A stretch of 64,000 bases of DNA from contig NZ_FXWZ01000003.1 of assembly GCF_900184225.1 (NCBI RefSeq), forward strand, positions 310,001-374,000, in the 5' to 3' direction. The stretch comes from Brevibacterium ihuae (GTDB lineage: Bacteria > Actinomycetota > Actinomycetes > Actinomycetales > Brevibacteriaceae). The notes below the pieces were generated by a model that was given only the letters and a program-made list of their open reading frames with translations, made no database searches and was not told the origin of the DNA. Position numbers and translations under genes: made by a program. This document shows, in pieces, positions 9,064 through 18,866 of the stretch (its first letter is position 1; each line of letters opens with the position of its first letter).

Positions 9064-9246
9064 TCAATCCACCTCTTCGCACTTCACCAGGTGGCGCACG
9101 GTGTTCACCATGCCGCGGAACTCCGGCCGGTCCTCTTTCACGACGACGTCGTTGATCTTCTTGAGACCGAGGCTCCGGAGGGTTTCGCGCTGGTTCTGCT
9201 TGCCACCGATTTCGGACTTGATCTGCGTGATCTTCAGCTGTGCCAT
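9064..9246 (-). CDS. rpmD: 50S ribosomal protein L30
   Basis: Small 60-residue 50S protein beginning [19 protein letters not shown] and containing [14 protein letters not shown], both typical of L30. Its ATG overlaps the rpsE stop by one base (TGATG), which indicates translational coupling. Length is exactly that expected. Confidence 0.97.
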   Translation of the reverse strand: MAQLKITQIKSEIGGKQNQRETLRSLGLKKINDVVVKEDRPEFRGMVNTVRHLVKCEEVD

Positions 9247-9908
9247 CAGGCCTTCGCCCCGCTCTCTGCCGCGCGCAGCATGGCGTACGGCGCCACTTCG
9301 TCGACCGGGAGTCCACGGCGGGCGGCGACTTCCTCCGGCCGCTCGAGACCCTTGAGCGCCGCGATCGTGGCGTGCACGATGTTGATGGCGTTCGAGGAGC
9401 CCAGCGACTTCGAGAGGATGTCGTGGATGCCCGCGCAGTCGAGGACGGCCCGCACGGGACCGCCGGCGATCACGCCGGTGCCCGGTGCGGCCGGGCGGAG
9501 CAGGACGACGCCTGCCGCGGCCTCACCCTGGACGGGGTGCGGGATGGTCTGCTGGATGCGGGGGACGCGGAAGAAGCTCTTCTTCGCCTCCTCGACACCC
9601 TTGGCGATGGCCGCGGGAACTTCCTTGGCCTTGCCGTAGCCCATGCCCACCATGCCGTTGCCGTCACCGACGACCACGAGCGCGGTGAAGGAGAACCGAC
9701 GTCCGCCCTTGACCACCTTCGACACGCGGTTGATGGTGACGACGTGCTCGATGAACTGGTTCTTGTCGTCCCGGTCCTGCCGGTTGCCGCGACGGTTGTC
9801 GCGACCGCCGCCCTCGCCGCGTCCCCGGCCGCGTCCGCGGTTGCGGTCGTCGGTCTGCGGGGTCTCGGTCTGGGCCACCTGCTGGTCCTTGTTCTCTTCA
9901 GTGCTCAC
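9246..9908 (-). CDS. rpsE: 30S ribosomal protein S5
   Basis: Decoding-fidelity protein and the spectinomycin-binding neighbour. The 220-residue product has a low-complexity Arg/Gly-rich N-terminal extension (about residues 20-48). The S5 dsRNA-binding domain follows ([20 protein letters not shown], with [12 protein letters not shown]), then the C-terminal domain. The start is GTG at 9908, overlapping the rplR stop as GTGA. Such extensions are common in actinobacterial S5. Confidence 0.98.
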   Translation of the reverse strand: MSTEENKDQQVAQTETPQTDDRNRGRGRGRGEGGGRDNRRGNRQDRDDKNQFIEHVVTINRVSKVVKGGRRFSFTALVVVGDGNGMVGMGYGKAKEVPAAIAKGVEEAKKSFFRVPRIQQTIPHPVQGEAAAGVVLLRPAAPGTGVIAGGPVRAVLDCAGIHDILSKSLGSSNAINIVHATIAALKGLERPEEVAARRGLPVDEVAPYAMLRAAESGAKA

Positions 9909-10285
9909 AGGGACAGTCCTCCTTCGCGTGCACCTTCTGCGATCGCGGCGACGCGGCCGTGGTAGGTGTTGCCGCCGCGGTCGAACACCACGGTCTCAAC
10001 GCCTGCTGCCTTGGCGCGCTCTGCGACGAGCTCGCCGACCCGGCGCGCCTTCGCGGTCTTGTCGTCGCCGGCACCCCGGAGATCCGCTTCCATGGTGGAG
10101 GCCGATGCGAGGGTCTTGCCGACGGTGTCGTCGATGACCTGCACGAACACGTGGCGGCTCGACCGGTTGACCACGAGACGCGGCCGCTCGGCGGTGCCGT
10201 TGATGTGCTTGCGCAGACGGTTGTGGCGACGGGCACGCGCAGCGGCCTTGCCCTTGCCGTAGCTCTGCTTCTTTCCGAAGGCCAT
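9905..10285 (-). CDS. rplR: 50S ribosomal protein L18
   Basis: Binds 5S rRNA together with L5. The chosen ATG at 10285 gives [21 protein letters not shown] and 126 residues. An in-frame GTG two codons upstream overlaps the rplF stop and is the alternative start. The C-terminal [20 protein letters not shown] is the conserved L18 signature. Confidence 0.97.
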   Translation of the reverse strand: MAFGKKQSYGKGKAAARARRHNRLRKHINGTAERPRLVVNRSSRHVFVQVIDDTVGKTLASASTMEADLRGAGDDKTAKARRVGELVAERAKAAGVETVVFDRGGNTYHGRVAAIAEGAREGGLSL

Positions 10286-10287
10286 GG

Positions 10288-10824
10288 TCACTTACCAGCC
10301 TTTCCGACCTTGCGGCGAACGTTCTCGCCGGCGTAGCGAACACCCTTGCCCTTGTACGGCTCGGGCTTGCGCAGCTTGCGGATGTTGGCCGCGACCTCAC
10401 CGACCTGCTGCTTGTCGATGCCGGAGACCGTCAGCTTGTTCTGCCCCTCGACCGAGAAGGTGATCCCGGCCGGCGGCTCGACGGTGATCGAGTGGCTGTA
10501 GCCGAGCGCGAACTCGAGGTTCGAGCCCTTGGCCTGCACACGGTAGCCGGTGCCGACGATCTCGAGCGACTTCGAGTAGCCCTCGGTCACACCGACGATC
10601 TGGTTGTTGATCAGGGTGCGGGTGAGTCCGTGGAGCGAGCGCGACTCGCGCTCGTCGTTCGGACGGGTGACGGTCACGGTGCCGTCCTCGAGCGCGACCT
10701 CGATCGGCTCGGCGACGGTGAGGCCGAGCTCGCCCTTGGGTCCCTTGACGGAGACCCGGCGGCCGTCGACCTTGACCTCGACACCGGACGGAACGGAGAT
10801 CGGCTGCTTGCCAATGCGTGACAT
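10288..10824 (-). CDS. rplF: 50S ribosomal protein L6
   Basis: Two-domain 50S protein near the sarcin-ricin loop and the factor-binding site. The 178-residue product starts [17 protein letters not shown] and ends with the second-domain signature [16 protein letters not shown]. Length and both repeated domains are normal. It is tightly packed with rplR. Confidence 0.98.
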   Translation of the reverse strand: MSRIGKQPISVPSGVEVKVDGRRVSVKGPKGELGLTVAEPIEVALEDGTVTVTRPNDERESRSLHGLTRTLINNQIVGVTEGYSKSLEIVGTGYRVQAKGSNLEFALGYSHSITVEPPAGITFSVEGQNKLTVSGIDKQQVGEVAANIRKLRKPEPYKGKGVRYAGENVRRKVGKAGK

Positions 10825-10841
10825 TCTGCTCTCCCCCTTCC

Positions 10842-11240
10842 TTACCAGACGTAGGCGAGGACTTCCCCACCCACGCCCTTCTTCGACGCTTGCTTGTCGG
10901 TCAGCAGACCCGAGGAGGTCGACAAGATCGCGATTCCGAGACCGCCGAGGACCTTGGGCAGGTTGGTGCTCTTCGCGTAGACCCGCAGACCGGGCTTCGA
11001 CACGCGGCGGATGCCGGCGATCGAGCGCTCGCGGTTGGGGCCGAACTTGAGGTCGAGCTCGAGCTTCTTGCCGACCTCGGCGTCAGCGACGCGCCAGTCG
11101 GAGATGAAGCCCTCGGTCTTGAGGATCTCGGCGATGTTCGACTTCAGCTTGCTGTAGGGCATGCTGACATCCTCGTGGTACGCCGAGTTGGCGTTGCGCA
11201 GACGCGTGAGCATGTCTGCGACAGGATCAGTCATTGTCAT
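10842..11240 (-). CDS. rpsH: 30S ribosomal protein S8
   Basis: Primary 16S rRNA-binding protein. The 132-residue product starts [20 protein letters not shown], the form common in actinobacteria. A second in-frame ATG two codons later is possible. The C-terminal [20 protein letters not shown] is the S8 signature. A GAGGAAGG ribosome-binding site lies upstream. It directly follows rplE with a 69-bp gap that does not contain rpsN. Confidence 0.98.
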   Translation of the reverse strand: MTMTDPVADMLTRLRNANSAYHEDVSMPYSKLKSNIAEILKTEGFISDWRVADAEVGKKLELDLKFGPNRERSIAGIRRVSKPGLRVYAKSTNLPKVLGGLGIAILSTSSGLLTDKQASKKGVGGEVLAYVW

Positions 11241-11309
11241 TGGGCTGGTGCCCTTCCTCGTTGGGGTTTCGTCTGCGGCCGGAGCCGCTCGGACCTACAA
11301 CGTAGAGAT

Positions 11310-11882
11310 TCAGTTGGTCTTGAACGGGAAGCCCAGGTGGCGCAGCAGCGCCCGGCCTTCGTCGTCGGTCTTGGCGGTGGTCACCACGGTGATGTCCATG
11401 CCGCGGACCCGGTCGATCGAGTCCTGGTCGATCTCGTGGAACATCGACTGCTCGGTCAGGCCGAAGGTGTAGTTGCCGTTCCCGTCGAACTGGCGGTCCG
11501 ACAGTCCGCGGAAGTCGCGGATGCGGGGCAGCGCCAGGGACACGACGCGGTCGAGGAACTCCCACATCCGGGCTCCGCGCATGGTGACGTGGGCACCGAT
11601 CGGCTGTCCCTCGCGCAGCTTGAACTGCGCGATCGACTTCCGGGCCTTCGTCACCACGGGCTTCTGACCGGTGATAAGGGTGAGGTCGCGGATCGCGCCC
11701 TCGATGAGCTTGGAGTCGCGCGCGGCGTCTCCCACACCCATGTTCACAACGACCTTGACGAGGCCGGGAACCTGCATCGGGTTGCCGTAGCCGAACTCCT
11801 CCTGGAGCTTCGGCACGATGTCTTCGCGGTAGACCTGCTTAAGGCGGGGTGCCGGGCGGGTCTGCACGGTGCTCTCGGTCAT
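11310..11882 (-). CDS. rplE: 50S ribosomal protein L5
   Basis: 5S rRNA-binding protein that forms bridge B1b with S13. The 190-residue product contains [16 protein letters not shown] and the family region [20 protein letters not shown]. Its ATG overlaps the rplX stop by one base (TGATG). Length is standard. Confidence 0.98.
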   Translation of the reverse strand: MTESTVQTRPAPRLKQVYREDIVPKLQEEFGYGNPMQVPGLVKVVVNMGVGDAARDSKLIEGAIRDLTLITGQKPVVTKARKSIAQFKLREGQPIGAHVTMRGARMWEFLDRVVSLALPRIRDFRGLSDRQFDGNGNYTFGLTEQSMFHEIDQDSIDRVRGMDITVVTTAKTDDEGRALLRHLGFPFKTN

Positions 11883-12250
11883 CAGATGTCCTCCCCGGTC
11901 CGGCGCGAGACGCGGACCCGCACGGTACGGGTGCGACCGTCGCGTTCGACTTCCTCGGTGCGGTAGCCCACGCGGGTCGGCTTGTTGTCCTTGGGATCGA
12001 CGAGCATGACCTTGGCCACGTGGATCGGCGCCTCGTGGATCTCGATGCCGCCGGCGGTGGCGCCCGAGGCGGTCTGCCCGGCCTTGCGGTGCTTGGTCAC
12101 GCGGTTGACGCCCTCGACGAGGACGCGGTTGGTCTCGGGGAACACCTCGAGGACCTTGCCCTGCTTGCCGCGGTCGCCGCCGCGCGAGGCCCGCGCACCG
12201 GCGATGACCTGCACGAGGTCACCCTTCTTGATCTTGAGCTTGGCTGCCAT
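11882..12250 (-). CDS. rplX: 50S ribosomal protein L24
   Basis: Assembly-initiating 50S protein with a KOW domain ([20 protein letters not shown], then [20 protein letters not shown]). I chose ATG 12250 ([10 protein letters not shown], 122 residues). A GTG at 12256 that overlaps the rplN stop is the alternative, since a GGAGG lies 4 bases before the GTG and 10 before the ATG. Confidence 0.96.
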   Translation of the reverse strand: MAAKLKIKKGDLVQVIAGARASRGGDRGKQGKVLEVFPETNRVLVEGVNRVTKHRKAGQTASGATAGGIEIHEAPIHVAKVMLVDPKDNKPTRVGYRTEEVERDGRTRTVRVRVSRRTGEDI

Positions 12251-12252
12251 GC

Positions 12253-12621
12253 TCACAACACCTCCGGCGCGAGCGAGATGATCTTCATGAACTTCTTGTC
12301 GCGCAGCTCGCGTCCGACCGGCCCGAAGATACGGGTGCCGCGAGGCTCGCCGTCGGTCTTGAGGATGACCGCTGCGTTCTCGTCGAATCGGATGTACGAG
12401 CCGTCGGCGCGACGGCGTTCCTTGACGGTGCGGACGACGACGGCCTTGACCACGTCGCCCTTCTTGACGTTGCCGCCGGGAATGGCGTCCTTGACGGTGG
12501 CGACGATCGTGTCGCCGATGCCGGCATAGCGCCGGCCGGAGCCGCCGAGGATGCGGATCGCGAGGATCTCCTTCGCGCCCGTGTTGTCGGCGACCTTGAG
12601 TCGCGACTCCTGCTGGATCAC
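12253..12621 (-). CDS. rplN: 50S ribosomal protein L14
   Basis: Intersubunit-bridge protein at the GTPase-factor face. The 122-residue product starts [20 protein letters not shown] and contains [20 protein letters not shown], both diagnostic. It is separated from rpsQ by a 146-bp gap, the longest within this operon. Confidence 0.98.
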   Translation of the reverse strand: MIQQESRLKVADNTGAKEILAIRILGGSGRRYAGIGDTIVATVKDAIPGGNVKKGDVVKAVVVRTVKERRRADGSYIRFDENAAVILKTDGEPRGTRIFGPVGRELRDKKFMKIISLAPEVL

Positions 12622-12698
12622 TGGTTATCTCCTGTCGTCTCGTCGGTTCTCACCGCGCGGGCGAGCCTGACGGAACGGATGGTTGACGTGTGTGCCCT

Positions 12699-12754
12699 GC
12701 CCCGGGGTCCCGGTGGCCGCCTCGGAAGGGGCGGGACCGGGAGGGACCCGGGGC
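12699..12754 (-). promoter_or_regulatory. Imperfect hairpin between rpsQ and rplN
   Basis: The 146-bp gap between rpsQ and rplN holds an imperfect dyad: GCCCCGGGGTCCCGG at 12699-12713 and CCGGGAGGGACCCGGGGC at 12737-12754. It could be an attenuator or an RNA-processing site that separates the S10 and spc halves of the transcript. No T-run follows. Confidence 0.4.
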
Positions 12755-12767
12755 GTCGGCGGGCGTC

Positions 12768-13058
12768 TTACTTGGCGCGCTCGACGATCTCGACGAGGCG
12801 CCAGCGCTTGCTCGCCGACAGCGGGCGGGTCTCGGACACCACGACGAGGTCGCCGATGCCGGCGGTGTTCTCCTCGTCATGGGCCTTGATCTTGTTGGTC
12901 TTGCGCATGATCTTGCCGTAGAGGCGGTGCTTCTTGCGGTCCTCGATCTCCACCACGATGGTCTTGTCCATCTTGTCGGAGACGACGTAGCCGCGGGCGG
13001 TCTTGCGCGAGTTCCGCTCGGTCGCCTGCTCTGCGGCAGCCTGGGTCTGCTCGGCCAT
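12768..13058 (-). CDS. rpsQ: 30S ribosomal protein S17
   Basis: Primary 16S rRNA-binding OB-fold protein. ATG 13058 gives 96 residues. An Ala/Gln-rich N-terminal extension of about 20 residues precedes the conserved core [20 protein letters not shown] and the [17 protein letters not shown] region. The start overlaps the rpmC stop by one base (TGATG); an adjacent GTG is an alternative. Confidence 0.97.
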   Translation of the reverse strand: MAEQTQAAAEQATERNSRKTARGYVVSDKMDKTIVVEIEDRKKHRLYGKIMRKTNKIKAHDEENTAGIGDLVVVSETRPLSASKRWRLVEIVERAK

Positions 13059-13315
13059 CACTTATCCTCTTCCTTGGCATCGGCCGGGTTCGACCGGATC
13101 GACAGCTCGCGCTCACGGAGCACGGTGTAGATCCGGGCGATGTCGCGGCGCACGGCCTTGAGACGGCCGTGGCTCTCCAGCTGGCCGGTGGCCGACTGGA
13201 ACCGGAGGTTGAACAGCTCGGCCTTGGCCTTCTTCAGCTCCTCGACAAGACGGTCGTTGTCGAAGCCGTCGAGGGCGTCCATGGACAGGTCCTTGGAACC
13301 GATCGCCATTGTCAT
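13058..13315 (-). CDS. rpmC: 50S ribosomal protein L29
   Basis: Small helical 50S protein near the exit tunnel, part of the docking region for SRP and trigger factor. The 85-residue product has the core [20 protein letters not shown] followed by [20 protein letters not shown]. The start overlaps the rplP stop as ATGA; a second in-frame ATG two codons later is possible. Confidence 0.97.
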   Translation of the reverse strand: MTMAIGSKDLSMDALDGFDNDRLVEELKKAKAELFNLRFQSATGQLESHGRLKAVRRDIARIYTVLRERELSIRSNPADAKEEDK

Positions 13316-13728
13316 TCACCACCTTCGCGCCGCACGATGCGGGCCTTGAGAGGAAGCTTGTGGATCGCCAGGCGCAAGGCCTCACGAGCGACTTCCTCGG
13401 GGACGCCGGCGAGCTCGAACAGAACTCGACCGGGCTTGACGTTTGCCACCCACCACTCGGGTGAGCCCTTGCCGGAGCCCATGCGGGTCTCAGCGGGCTT
13501 CTTGGTCAGCGGGCGGTCGGGGTAGATGTTGATCCACACCTTGCCGCCGCGCTTGATGTGACGGGTCATGGCGATACGAGCGGCCTCGATCTGCCGGTTG
13601 GTCACATAGGCGGGCTCGAGCGCCTGGACGCCCCAGTCGCCGAACGTGACCTCGTTGCCGCCCTTGGACATGCCACCGCGCTTGGGGTGGTGCTGCTTCC
13701 GGTGCTTGACTCGACGAGGGATCAGCAT
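13312..13728 (-). CDS. rplP: 50S ribosomal protein L16
   Basis: 50S protein near the A-site tRNA elbow. The 138-residue product starts [19 protein letters not shown] and contains the conserved [20 protein letters not shown] and [18 protein letters not shown] segments. Three bases separate it from the rpsC stop. Length is standard. Confidence 0.98.
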   Translation of the reverse strand: MLIPRRVKHRKQHHPKRGGMSKGGNEVTFGDWGVQALEPAYVTNRQIEAARIAMTRHIKRGGKVWINIYPDRPLTKKPAETRMGSGKGSPEWWVANVKPGRVLFELAGVPEEVAREALRLAIHKLPLKARIVRREGGE

Positions 13729-13731
13729 GTG

Positions 13732-14550
13732 TCAGCCCTCCGATCCGGCCGCGGCGGGAGCCGCCTCGGCGTTGTTGTCAGTCTTCCTCTGGCCGGCCTC
13801 GGGACGACGGTCGGAGCCCCGACCGCGTCCGCCGCGACCGCGACCGCGCGCTGCACCGCCGCGGGGTCCGCGGGCGTTGGGCTGCGCGGCCTCCTGGGCT
13901 GCGAGCTCCTTGTCCGTGAGGTCGCCCTTGTAGATCCAGACCTTCACGCCGATCCGGCCGAAGGTCGTGTGCGCCTCGTAGAAGCCGTAGTCGATGTTCG
14001 CGCGGAGGGTGTGCAGCGGCACGCGTCCCTCGCGGTAGAACTCCGAACGGCTCATCTCGGCGCCGCCGAGCCGACCCGCGCACTGGACGCGGACGCCCTT
14101 GGCGCCGGCGCGCTGCGCGGACTGGATGGCCTTGCGCATCGCGCGGCGGAACGCCACGCGGCTCGCGAGCTGCTCGGCGACTCCCTGGGCGACCAGCTGG
14201 GCATCGGTCTCGGGGTTCTTGACCTCGAGGATGTTGAGCTGGATCTGCTTGCCGGTGAGCTTCTCGAGCTGCCCGCGGATGCGGTCGGCCTCGGCGCCGC
14301 GGCGGCCGATGACGATGCCGGGACGCGCGGTGCGGATGTCGACGCGCACGCGGTCACGGGTGCGCTCGATGTTGACCTTCGAGATGCCGGCCCGCTCGAG
14401 GCCGGTGCTCAGCAGGCGCCGGATCTTGACGTCCTCGCCCACGTAGTCGCGGTAGCGCTGCCCGGCCTTCGTCGAGTCTGCGTACCACTTCGACTTGTGG
14501 TCGGTGGTGATTCCGAGTCGGAATCCGTTGGGATTGATCTTCTGTCCCAT
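13732..14550 (-). CDS. rpsC: 30S ribosomal protein S3
   Basis: mRNA entry-channel protein with helicase function. The 272-residue product has a KH domain (about residues 40-107, including [18 protein letters not shown]) and the S3 C-terminal domain. A low-complexity Arg/Gly then Ala-rich tail (about 220-272) is longer than in E. coli S3 but usual in actinobacteria. Its ATG overlaps the rplV stop (TGATG). Confidence 0.98.
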   Translation of the reverse strand: MGQKINPNGFRLGITTDHKSKWYADSTKAGQRYRDYVGEDVKIRRLLSTGLERAGISKVNIERTRDRVRVDIRTARPGIVIGRRGAEADRIRGQLEKLTGKQIQLNILEVKNPETDAQLVAQGVAEQLASRVAFRRAMRKAIQSAQRAGAKGVRVQCAGRLGGAEMSRSEFYREGRVPLHTLRANIDYGFYEAHTTFGRIGVKVWIYKGDLTDKELAAQEAAQPNARGPRGGAARGRGRGGRGRGSDRRPEAGQRKTDNNAEAAPAAAGSEG

Positions 14551-14936
14551 CAGCGGTTCCCCTTCCGTGAAGCGCTCGCCGGGACGTCGTCGCCGGACGC
14601 CAGGACCACGGTGATGTGGCTGGTGCGCTTGTTGATGCGGTAGGCACGTCCCTGGGCACGAGGCCGGAACCGCTTCATGGTCGGTCCCTCGTCCACGAAT
14701 GCTTCCGAGATGACCAGTTCGTTCTCGTCGAACGCCTCACCGAGCTTGTCGGCCTGGATACGCGCATTCGCGATGCCCGAGGCGACGAGCTTGTAGATCG
14801 GGTCGGAGGCCGACTGTTCTGCAAATTTCAGCACCGCCAGAGCTTCGGTTGCCTGCTGACCACGAATGAGGTCAACGACGCGCCGAGCCTTCTGGGGCGT
14901 GACGCGCAGGTAACGCGCCTTCGCCTTGGCTTCCAT
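14550..14936 (-). CDS. rplV: 50S ribosomal protein L22
   Basis: Exit-tunnel protein with the long beta-hairpin that lines the constriction. The 128-residue product starts [20 protein letters not shown]. The hairpin region is [20 protein letters not shown], which shows the wild-type pattern with no deletion of the kind that causes macrolide resistance. ATG start, 44 bp after rpsS. Confidence 0.98.
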   Translation of the reverse strand: MEAKAKARYLRVTPQKARRVVDLIRGQQATEALAVLKFAEQSASDPIYKLVASGIANARIQADKLGEAFDENELVISEAFVDEGPTMKRFRPRAQGRAYRINKRTSHITVVLASGDDVPASASRKGNR

Positions 14937-14980
14937 CGCTTCCTTCTTTCCTTGTCGAAGATCGCTCAGAGCTGCCCGCC

Positions 14981-15262
14981 TCAGCGGCGGCGGCCCTTGC
15001 GATCGTCCTTGTCGTGGCCGCGGAAAGTCCGCGTCTGGGCGAATTCGCCGAGCTTGTGCCCGACCATGGCTTCGGTGATGAACACCGGCACATGCTTGCG
15101 TCCGTCGTGCACGGCGATCGTGTGTCCCAGGAAGTCCGGGATGATCATCGAGCGTCGGGACCAGGTCTTGATGACGTTCTTGGTGCCCTTTTCGTTCTGA
15201 GCAGCGACCTTCTGGTACAGGTGCTCGTCAACGAAGGGGCCCTTCTTGAGGCTACGAGGCAT
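14981..15262 (-). CDS. rpsS: 30S ribosomal protein S19
   Basis: 30S head protein that contacts S13 and 23S rRNA. The 93-residue product starts [19 protein letters not shown] and contains [20 protein letters not shown] and the [15 protein letters not shown] signature. Gene order between rplB and rplV is canonical. Confidence 0.98.
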   Translation of the reverse strand: MPRSLKKGPFVDEHLYQKVAAQNEKGTKNVIKTWSRRSMIIPDFLGHTIAVHDGRKHVPVFITEAMVGHKLGEFAQTRTFRGHDKDDRKGRRR

Positions 15263-15277
15263 TCTTCAGGCTCCCTA

Positions 15278-16114
15278 TCAACGCTTCTTGCCGGTACGGC
15301 GGCGACGCACGATGAGCTTGTCGCTTTCCTTCTTGGGGCGGCGGGTGCGGCCTTCCTTCTGACCCCACGGGCTGACCGGGTGGCGGCCACCCGAGGTCTT
15401 GCCCTCGCCACCGCCGTGCGGGTGGTCGACGGGGTTCATCACGACGCCGCGGACGGTCGGGCGCTTGCCCTTCCAACGCATGCGTCCGGCCTTGCCCCAG
15501 TTGATGTTCGACTGCTCGGCATTGCCGACCTCGCCGACGGTGGCGCGGCAGCGCACGTCGACGTTGCGGATCTCGCCGGACGGCAGGCGCAGCTGCGCGT
15601 ACGGCCCGTACTTCGCCACGAGCTGCACCGAGGAGCCGGCGGAACGAGCGATCTTGGCTCCGCCGCCCGGACGCAGCTCGACTGCGTGGATGACGGTGCC
15701 GACCGGGATGTTCCGCAGGGCCAGGCTGTTGCCCGGCTTGATGTCGGCCGTGGGGCCGGCCTCGATGCGGTCGTTCTGCTTGAGGCGGTTCGGCGCGAGG
15801 ATGTAGCGCTTCTCGCCGTCCGCGTAGTGCAGCAGCGCGATGCGTGCGGTGCGATTCGGGTCGTATTCGATGTGTGCGACGCGTGCGGGCACGCCGTCCT
15901 TGTCATGGCGACGGAAGTCGATGACACGGTACTGGCGCTTGTGTCCACCGCCGTGGTGGCGGGTGGTCACGCGTCCCTGGCTGTTGCGGCCGCCGCTCTT
16001 GGACAGCGGGCGCAGAAGCGACTTCTCCGGCGTCGACCGGGTCACTTCGACAAAGTCGGCGACCGAGGAGCCGCGTCGGCCCGGGGTCGTCGGCTTGTGC
16101 TTACGGATTCCCAT
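15278..16114 (-). CDS. rplB: 50S ribosomal protein L2
   Basis: Core 50S protein required for peptidyl-transferase activity. ATG 16114 gives [15 protein letters not shown] and the normal 278 residues; the frame is open further upstream, but this has no family support. The conserved loop [16 protein letters not shown], including the histidine near the catalytic centre, is present. Confidence 0.98.
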   Translation of the reverse strand: MGIRKHKPTTPGRRGSSVADFVEVTRSTPEKSLLRPLSKSGGRNSQGRVTTRHHGGGHKRQYRVIDFRRHDKDGVPARVAHIEYDPNRTARIALLHYADGEKRYILAPNRLKQNDRIEAGPTADIKPGNSLALRNIPVGTVIHAVELRPGGGAKIARSAGSSVQLVAKYGPYAQLRLPSGEIRNVDVRCRATVGEVGNAEQSNINWGKAGRMRWKGKRPTVRGVVMNPVDHPHGGGEGKTSGGRHPVSPWGQKEGRTRRPKKESDKLIVRRRRTGKKR

Positions 16115-16145
16115 GAGTCTTGATCCTTCTGACGAGGGGTATCGC

Positions 16146-16445
16146 TTAGAGCGATCCGCCGAAAATGTCGATCGAACCTTCCTTGAGGGCGACGATGGCA
16201 CGCTTGGTGTCATTGCGCTTGCCCCAACCGGACCGGGTGCGACGGCGCTTGCCCTGACGGTTCAGGGTGTTCACCGATGCGACCTTCACGCCGAAGATGG
16301 ATTCGATTGCGTACTTGATCTCGGTCTTGTTCGACCGGGGATCGACGAGGAAGGTGTACTTGCCCTCGTCCATGAGGTTGTAGGTCTTCTCCGAGACGAC
16401 CGGGGCGATGATGATGTCGCGCGGGTCCTTGAACGTCACGCTCAT
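16146..16445 (-). CDS. rplW: 50S ribosomal protein L23
   Basis: Exit-site docking protein for trigger factor and SRP. The 99-residue product includes [20 protein letters not shown] and the basic loop [20 protein letters not shown]. Its start overlaps the rplD stop as ATGA, so the two are translationally coupled. Confidence 0.98.
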   Translation of the reverse strand: MSVTFKDPRDIIIAPVVSEKTYNLMDEGKYTFLVDPRSNKTEIKYAIESIFGVKVASVNTLNRQGKRRRTRSGWGKRNDTKRAIVALKEGSIDIFGGSL

Positions 16446-17128
16446 TCTGCGTCCTCCTCGCGGGTGGAGCGTCCGCCTGCAGCGACGCGGCCGCGAGCGG
16501 CTCCGTCGAGGAAGGTCGCGAGCGCGCCCTCGGTGAACACGATGTCGTCGGCCATCAGCACGTCATACGTGTTGAGCTGGTCGGCGGGCAGCACGTGCAC
16601 CTTCGGCAGGTTGCGGACGCTGAGATAGGTGAGCTCATCGGCGCGCTCGACGACGACGAGCTTGTTCGCCCGGTCGCTGAGGTTGGTGAGAGCCGTACGG
16701 GCCTGCTTGGTCGACGGCACGTCGCCGTCGATCAGGCCGCTGACCACGAACACCCGGTCGAGGCGGGCGCGGTCGGACAGGGCACCGCGCAGAGCGGCGG
16801 CCTTCATCTTCTTCGGGGTCCGCTGCGAGTAGTCGCGCGGCACCGGGCCGTGGACGATTCCGCCGCCAGCGTACTGCGGAGCGCGGATCGAGCCCTGACG
16901 TGCGTTGCCGGTGCCCTTCTGGCGGTACGGCTTGCGACCGCCGCCGCGGACCTCGGAACGGGTCTTGGCCTTGTGGGTGCCCTGGCGCGCAGCGGCGAGC
17001 TGGGCGACGACGACCTGGTGGATGAGCGGCACGTTGGTTGCCACGCCGAACACGTCGGCGGGGAGCTCAGCGGTGCCGGACTTCTTGCCGGTGGCGTCGA
17101 GGACGTCGATGGTGGTGTTCTCGGTCAT
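16442..17128 (-). CDS. rplD: 50S ribosomal protein L4
   Basis: Tunnel-lining 50S protein. ATG 17128 ([18 protein letters not shown], 228 residues) is preceded by GGAGG ten bases upstream, inside the end of rplC. The tunnel loop [20 protein letters not shown] is intact. In E. coli L4 represses the S10 operon; whether that applies here is unknown. Confidence 0.98.
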   Translation of the reverse strand: MTENTTIDVLDATGKKSGTAELPADVFGVATNVPLIHQVVVAQLAAARQGTHKAKTRSEVRGGGRKPYRQKGTGNARQGSIRAPQYAGGGIVHGPVPRDYSQRTPKKMKAAALRGALSDRARLDRVFVVSGLIDGDVPSTKQARTALTNLSDRANKLVVVERADELTYLSVRNLPKVHVLPADQLNTYDVLMADDIVFTEGALATFLDGAARGRVAAGGRSTREEDAE

Positions 17129-17133
17129 CGCTC

Positions 17134-17808
17134 TCAGGCCTCCTTCGCGGCAGTGCGGACGAAGACGACTGCGCCCTTGGGGCCGGGGACGGCACCCTTG
17201 ATGAGCAGCAGGTTGTTCTCGGCGTCGACAGCGTGGACGGTGAGGTTCTGGGTGGTGTGCTTGACGGCACCCATCCGGCCGGCCATCCGCAGTCCCTTGA
17301 AGACGCGACCGGGGGTCGATGCCCCACCGATCGAGCCGGGCTTGCGGTGGTTGCGGTGGGCACCGTGCGAGGCGCCCACGCCGGCGAAGCCGTGGCGCTT
17401 CATGACGCCGGCGGTTCCCTTGCCCTTGCTCTTGGCGGTCACGTCGATCTTGGTGCCGGCCTCGAAGACGTCGGCGCCGAGCTCCTGACCGAGCGTGTAC
17501 TCGCCGGCGTCGGCGGTGCGCAGCTCGATGAGGTGGCGGCGGGGGGCGACCCCGGCCTTCTCGAAGTGTCCGGCGGTGGGCTTGTCCACCTTGCGCGGGT
17601 CGATCTCGCCGAAGGCGATCTGCACGGCGGTGTAGCCGTCGACGTCCTCGTTGCGGATCTGGGTGACGACATTGGAACCGGCGGCGATCACCGTGACCGG
17701 AACCAGGTTGCTCTGCTCGTCCCACACCTGGGTCATGCCGAGCTTGGTGCCCAGCAGACCCTTGACGGTCCGGGTGGTGGGGAGAGCGCTGGAACGCATG
17801 TTGGCCAT
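17134..17808 (-). CDS. rplC: 50S ribosomal protein L3
   Basis: Early-assembly 50S protein close to the peptidyl-transferase centre. The 224-residue product contains [18 protein letters not shown] and the central loop [22 protein letters not shown] 17808 follows GGGGGAGTA and lies 9 bp after the rpsJ stop. A downstream in-frame ATG (MRSSALPTT) is an alternative. Confidence 0.98.
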   Translation of the reverse strand: MANMRSSALPTTRTVKGLLGTKLGMTQVWDEQSNLVPVTVIAAGSNVVTQIRNEDVDGYTAVQIAFGEIDPRKVDKPTAGHFEKAGVAPRRHLIELRTADAGEYTLGQELGADVFEAGTKIDVTAKSKGKGTAGVMKRHGFAGVGASHGAHRNHRKPGSIGGASTPGRVFKGLRMAGRMGAVKHTTQNLTVHAVDAENNLLLIKGAVPGPKGAVVFVRTAAKEA

Positions 17809-17817
17809 TACTCCCCC

Positions 17818-18126
17818 TTAGAGCTTGATCTCGATGTTGACGTCGTCGGCGAGGTCGAGTCGCATGAGCGAGTCGACGGCCTTCGGCGTCGGGTCGACGA
17901 TGTCGATGAGCCGCTTGTGGGTGCGCATCTCGAAGTGCTCGCGGCTGTCCTTGTACTTGTGCGGCGAACGGATGACGCAGTACACGTTCTTCTCCGTCGG
18001 CAACGGCACGGGGCCCACAACCGTAGCGCCAGCGCGGGTGACAGTGTCCACGATCTTGCGTGCTGCACTGTCAATGACCGCGTGGTCGTACGACTTGAGC
18101 CGGATGCGGATCTTCTGTCCCGCCAT
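17818..18126 (-). CDS. rpsJ: 30S ribosomal protein S10 / NusE
   Basis: 30S head protein that also acts as NusE in antitermination with NusB and NusG. ATG 18126 gives [20 protein letters not shown] and the standard 102 residues; the open frame upstream is not part of the family. First gene of the merged S10-spc operon, with a long leader described separately. Confidence 0.98.
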   Translation of the reverse strand: MAGQKIRIRLKSYDHAVIDSAARKIVDTVTRAGATVVGPVPLPTEKNVYCVIRSPHKYKDSREHFEMRTHKRLIDIVDPTPKAVDSLMRLDLADDVNIEIKL

Positions 18127-18410
18127 GGCGTCGTAACTCTCTCTCTTGGTCTTCCCGGACATCAACCGCCGTCCTGTGCGGATCGCGCGGTCTGCTCCGG
18201 CTTGGTGTGACCGACCCCCGAGGTCGGGCGTGTCGCCACTCCCTTGCGGGCGAAGCTCCACTTCATCAATCGGCTGCCCGGTGCTGACGAACCCGCCTGC
18301 GGCAGATTCTCCCGGTAGATCTCGGACTGTTCGCGGCGCGGAGGCCGCTGTGCAGGGGTCATGAGCCCGAAATACAACTTGTTCATCTTGTCACAGGGCA
18401 CAAGTCACCG
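18127..18410 (-). promoter_or_regulatory. rpsJ operon leader and probable promoter
   Basis: This is a 284-bp non-coding leader on the minus strand. It contains a 21-nt element at 18216-18236 that is shared with the rpsL leader (20 of 21 identical). On the minus strand it reads GCGACACGCCCGACCTCGGG followed by G. In this copy CCGACC and GGTCGG can pair. The most upstream part (about 18370-18405) is AT-richer and reads GTGACAAGATGAACAAGTTG on the minus strand, a likely promoter zone, though I could not fit clean -35 and -10 boxes. Confidence 0.5.
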
Positions 18411-18866
18411 CAAATCCGGGGCGGCCGGCCCCGGTGTGACGTTCGACTCCTGCTTCCGGGCGCCGGCGACGGTGATTCGTGACCGGCCGGGGCGATTCCT
18501 CACTTCCGTGCTTACTCACCCCGGCGACGGTGAGTCCTCGCTCCCGCGGCTGCTCACCCGCCGCGAACCGGGCCCGCACTCCTCCGGCCGCTCATCCTGC
18601 CGAGCGGATCCGCGCGCTCCCGGCTGCGCACCTCCGGCGAACTGCGCGGTATCCCACGATCCACGCATCATTGCGCGCAGCTCGCGGGATACCGCGCAGT
18701 CCACGGCGGGCCCCTCCCCTGGGGTGCGGTCCGCGGCCGAGGCGGGAGCCGGACCCGCCGGGGCCGGTTCCGGCCGGCGGGCCGATCGAGATCTCGGCCG
18801 TCGCGCCGATCGTCGGAGCAGTCGTCGGGCCGACCCACTCCTCGTCAGGCCCGGCAGGCTCGCCGG
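18411..18866. other. Non-coding region with inverted repeats between rpsJ and the sugar-transport ATPase gene
   Basis: No gene is supported. It holds a small hairpin at 18514-18535 (ACTCACC with GGTGAGT), two copies of GGCGACGGTGA, and the long perfect palindrome at 18641-18700. It separates the 3' end of the ABC transporter operon from the rpsJ promoter. Confidence 0.5.
18641..18700. repeat. Long perfect palindrome (REP-like or terminator)
   Basis: Arms ACTGCGCGGTATCCC (18641-18655) and GGGATACCGCGCAGT (18686-18700) are perfectly complementary over 15 bp, with a 30-nt loop. It lies 167 bp past the ABC transporter ATPase stop. The large loop and distance from the gene are unlike an ordinary terminator and resemble extragenic palindromic elements. 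Confidence 0.6.

Noticed and set aside
18127-18866. Protein-coding gene in the rpsJ upstream gap
   Set aside because: Open frames there are low-complexity Arg/Pro/Gly translations without ribosome-binding sites, and they cross the leader element and palindrome.
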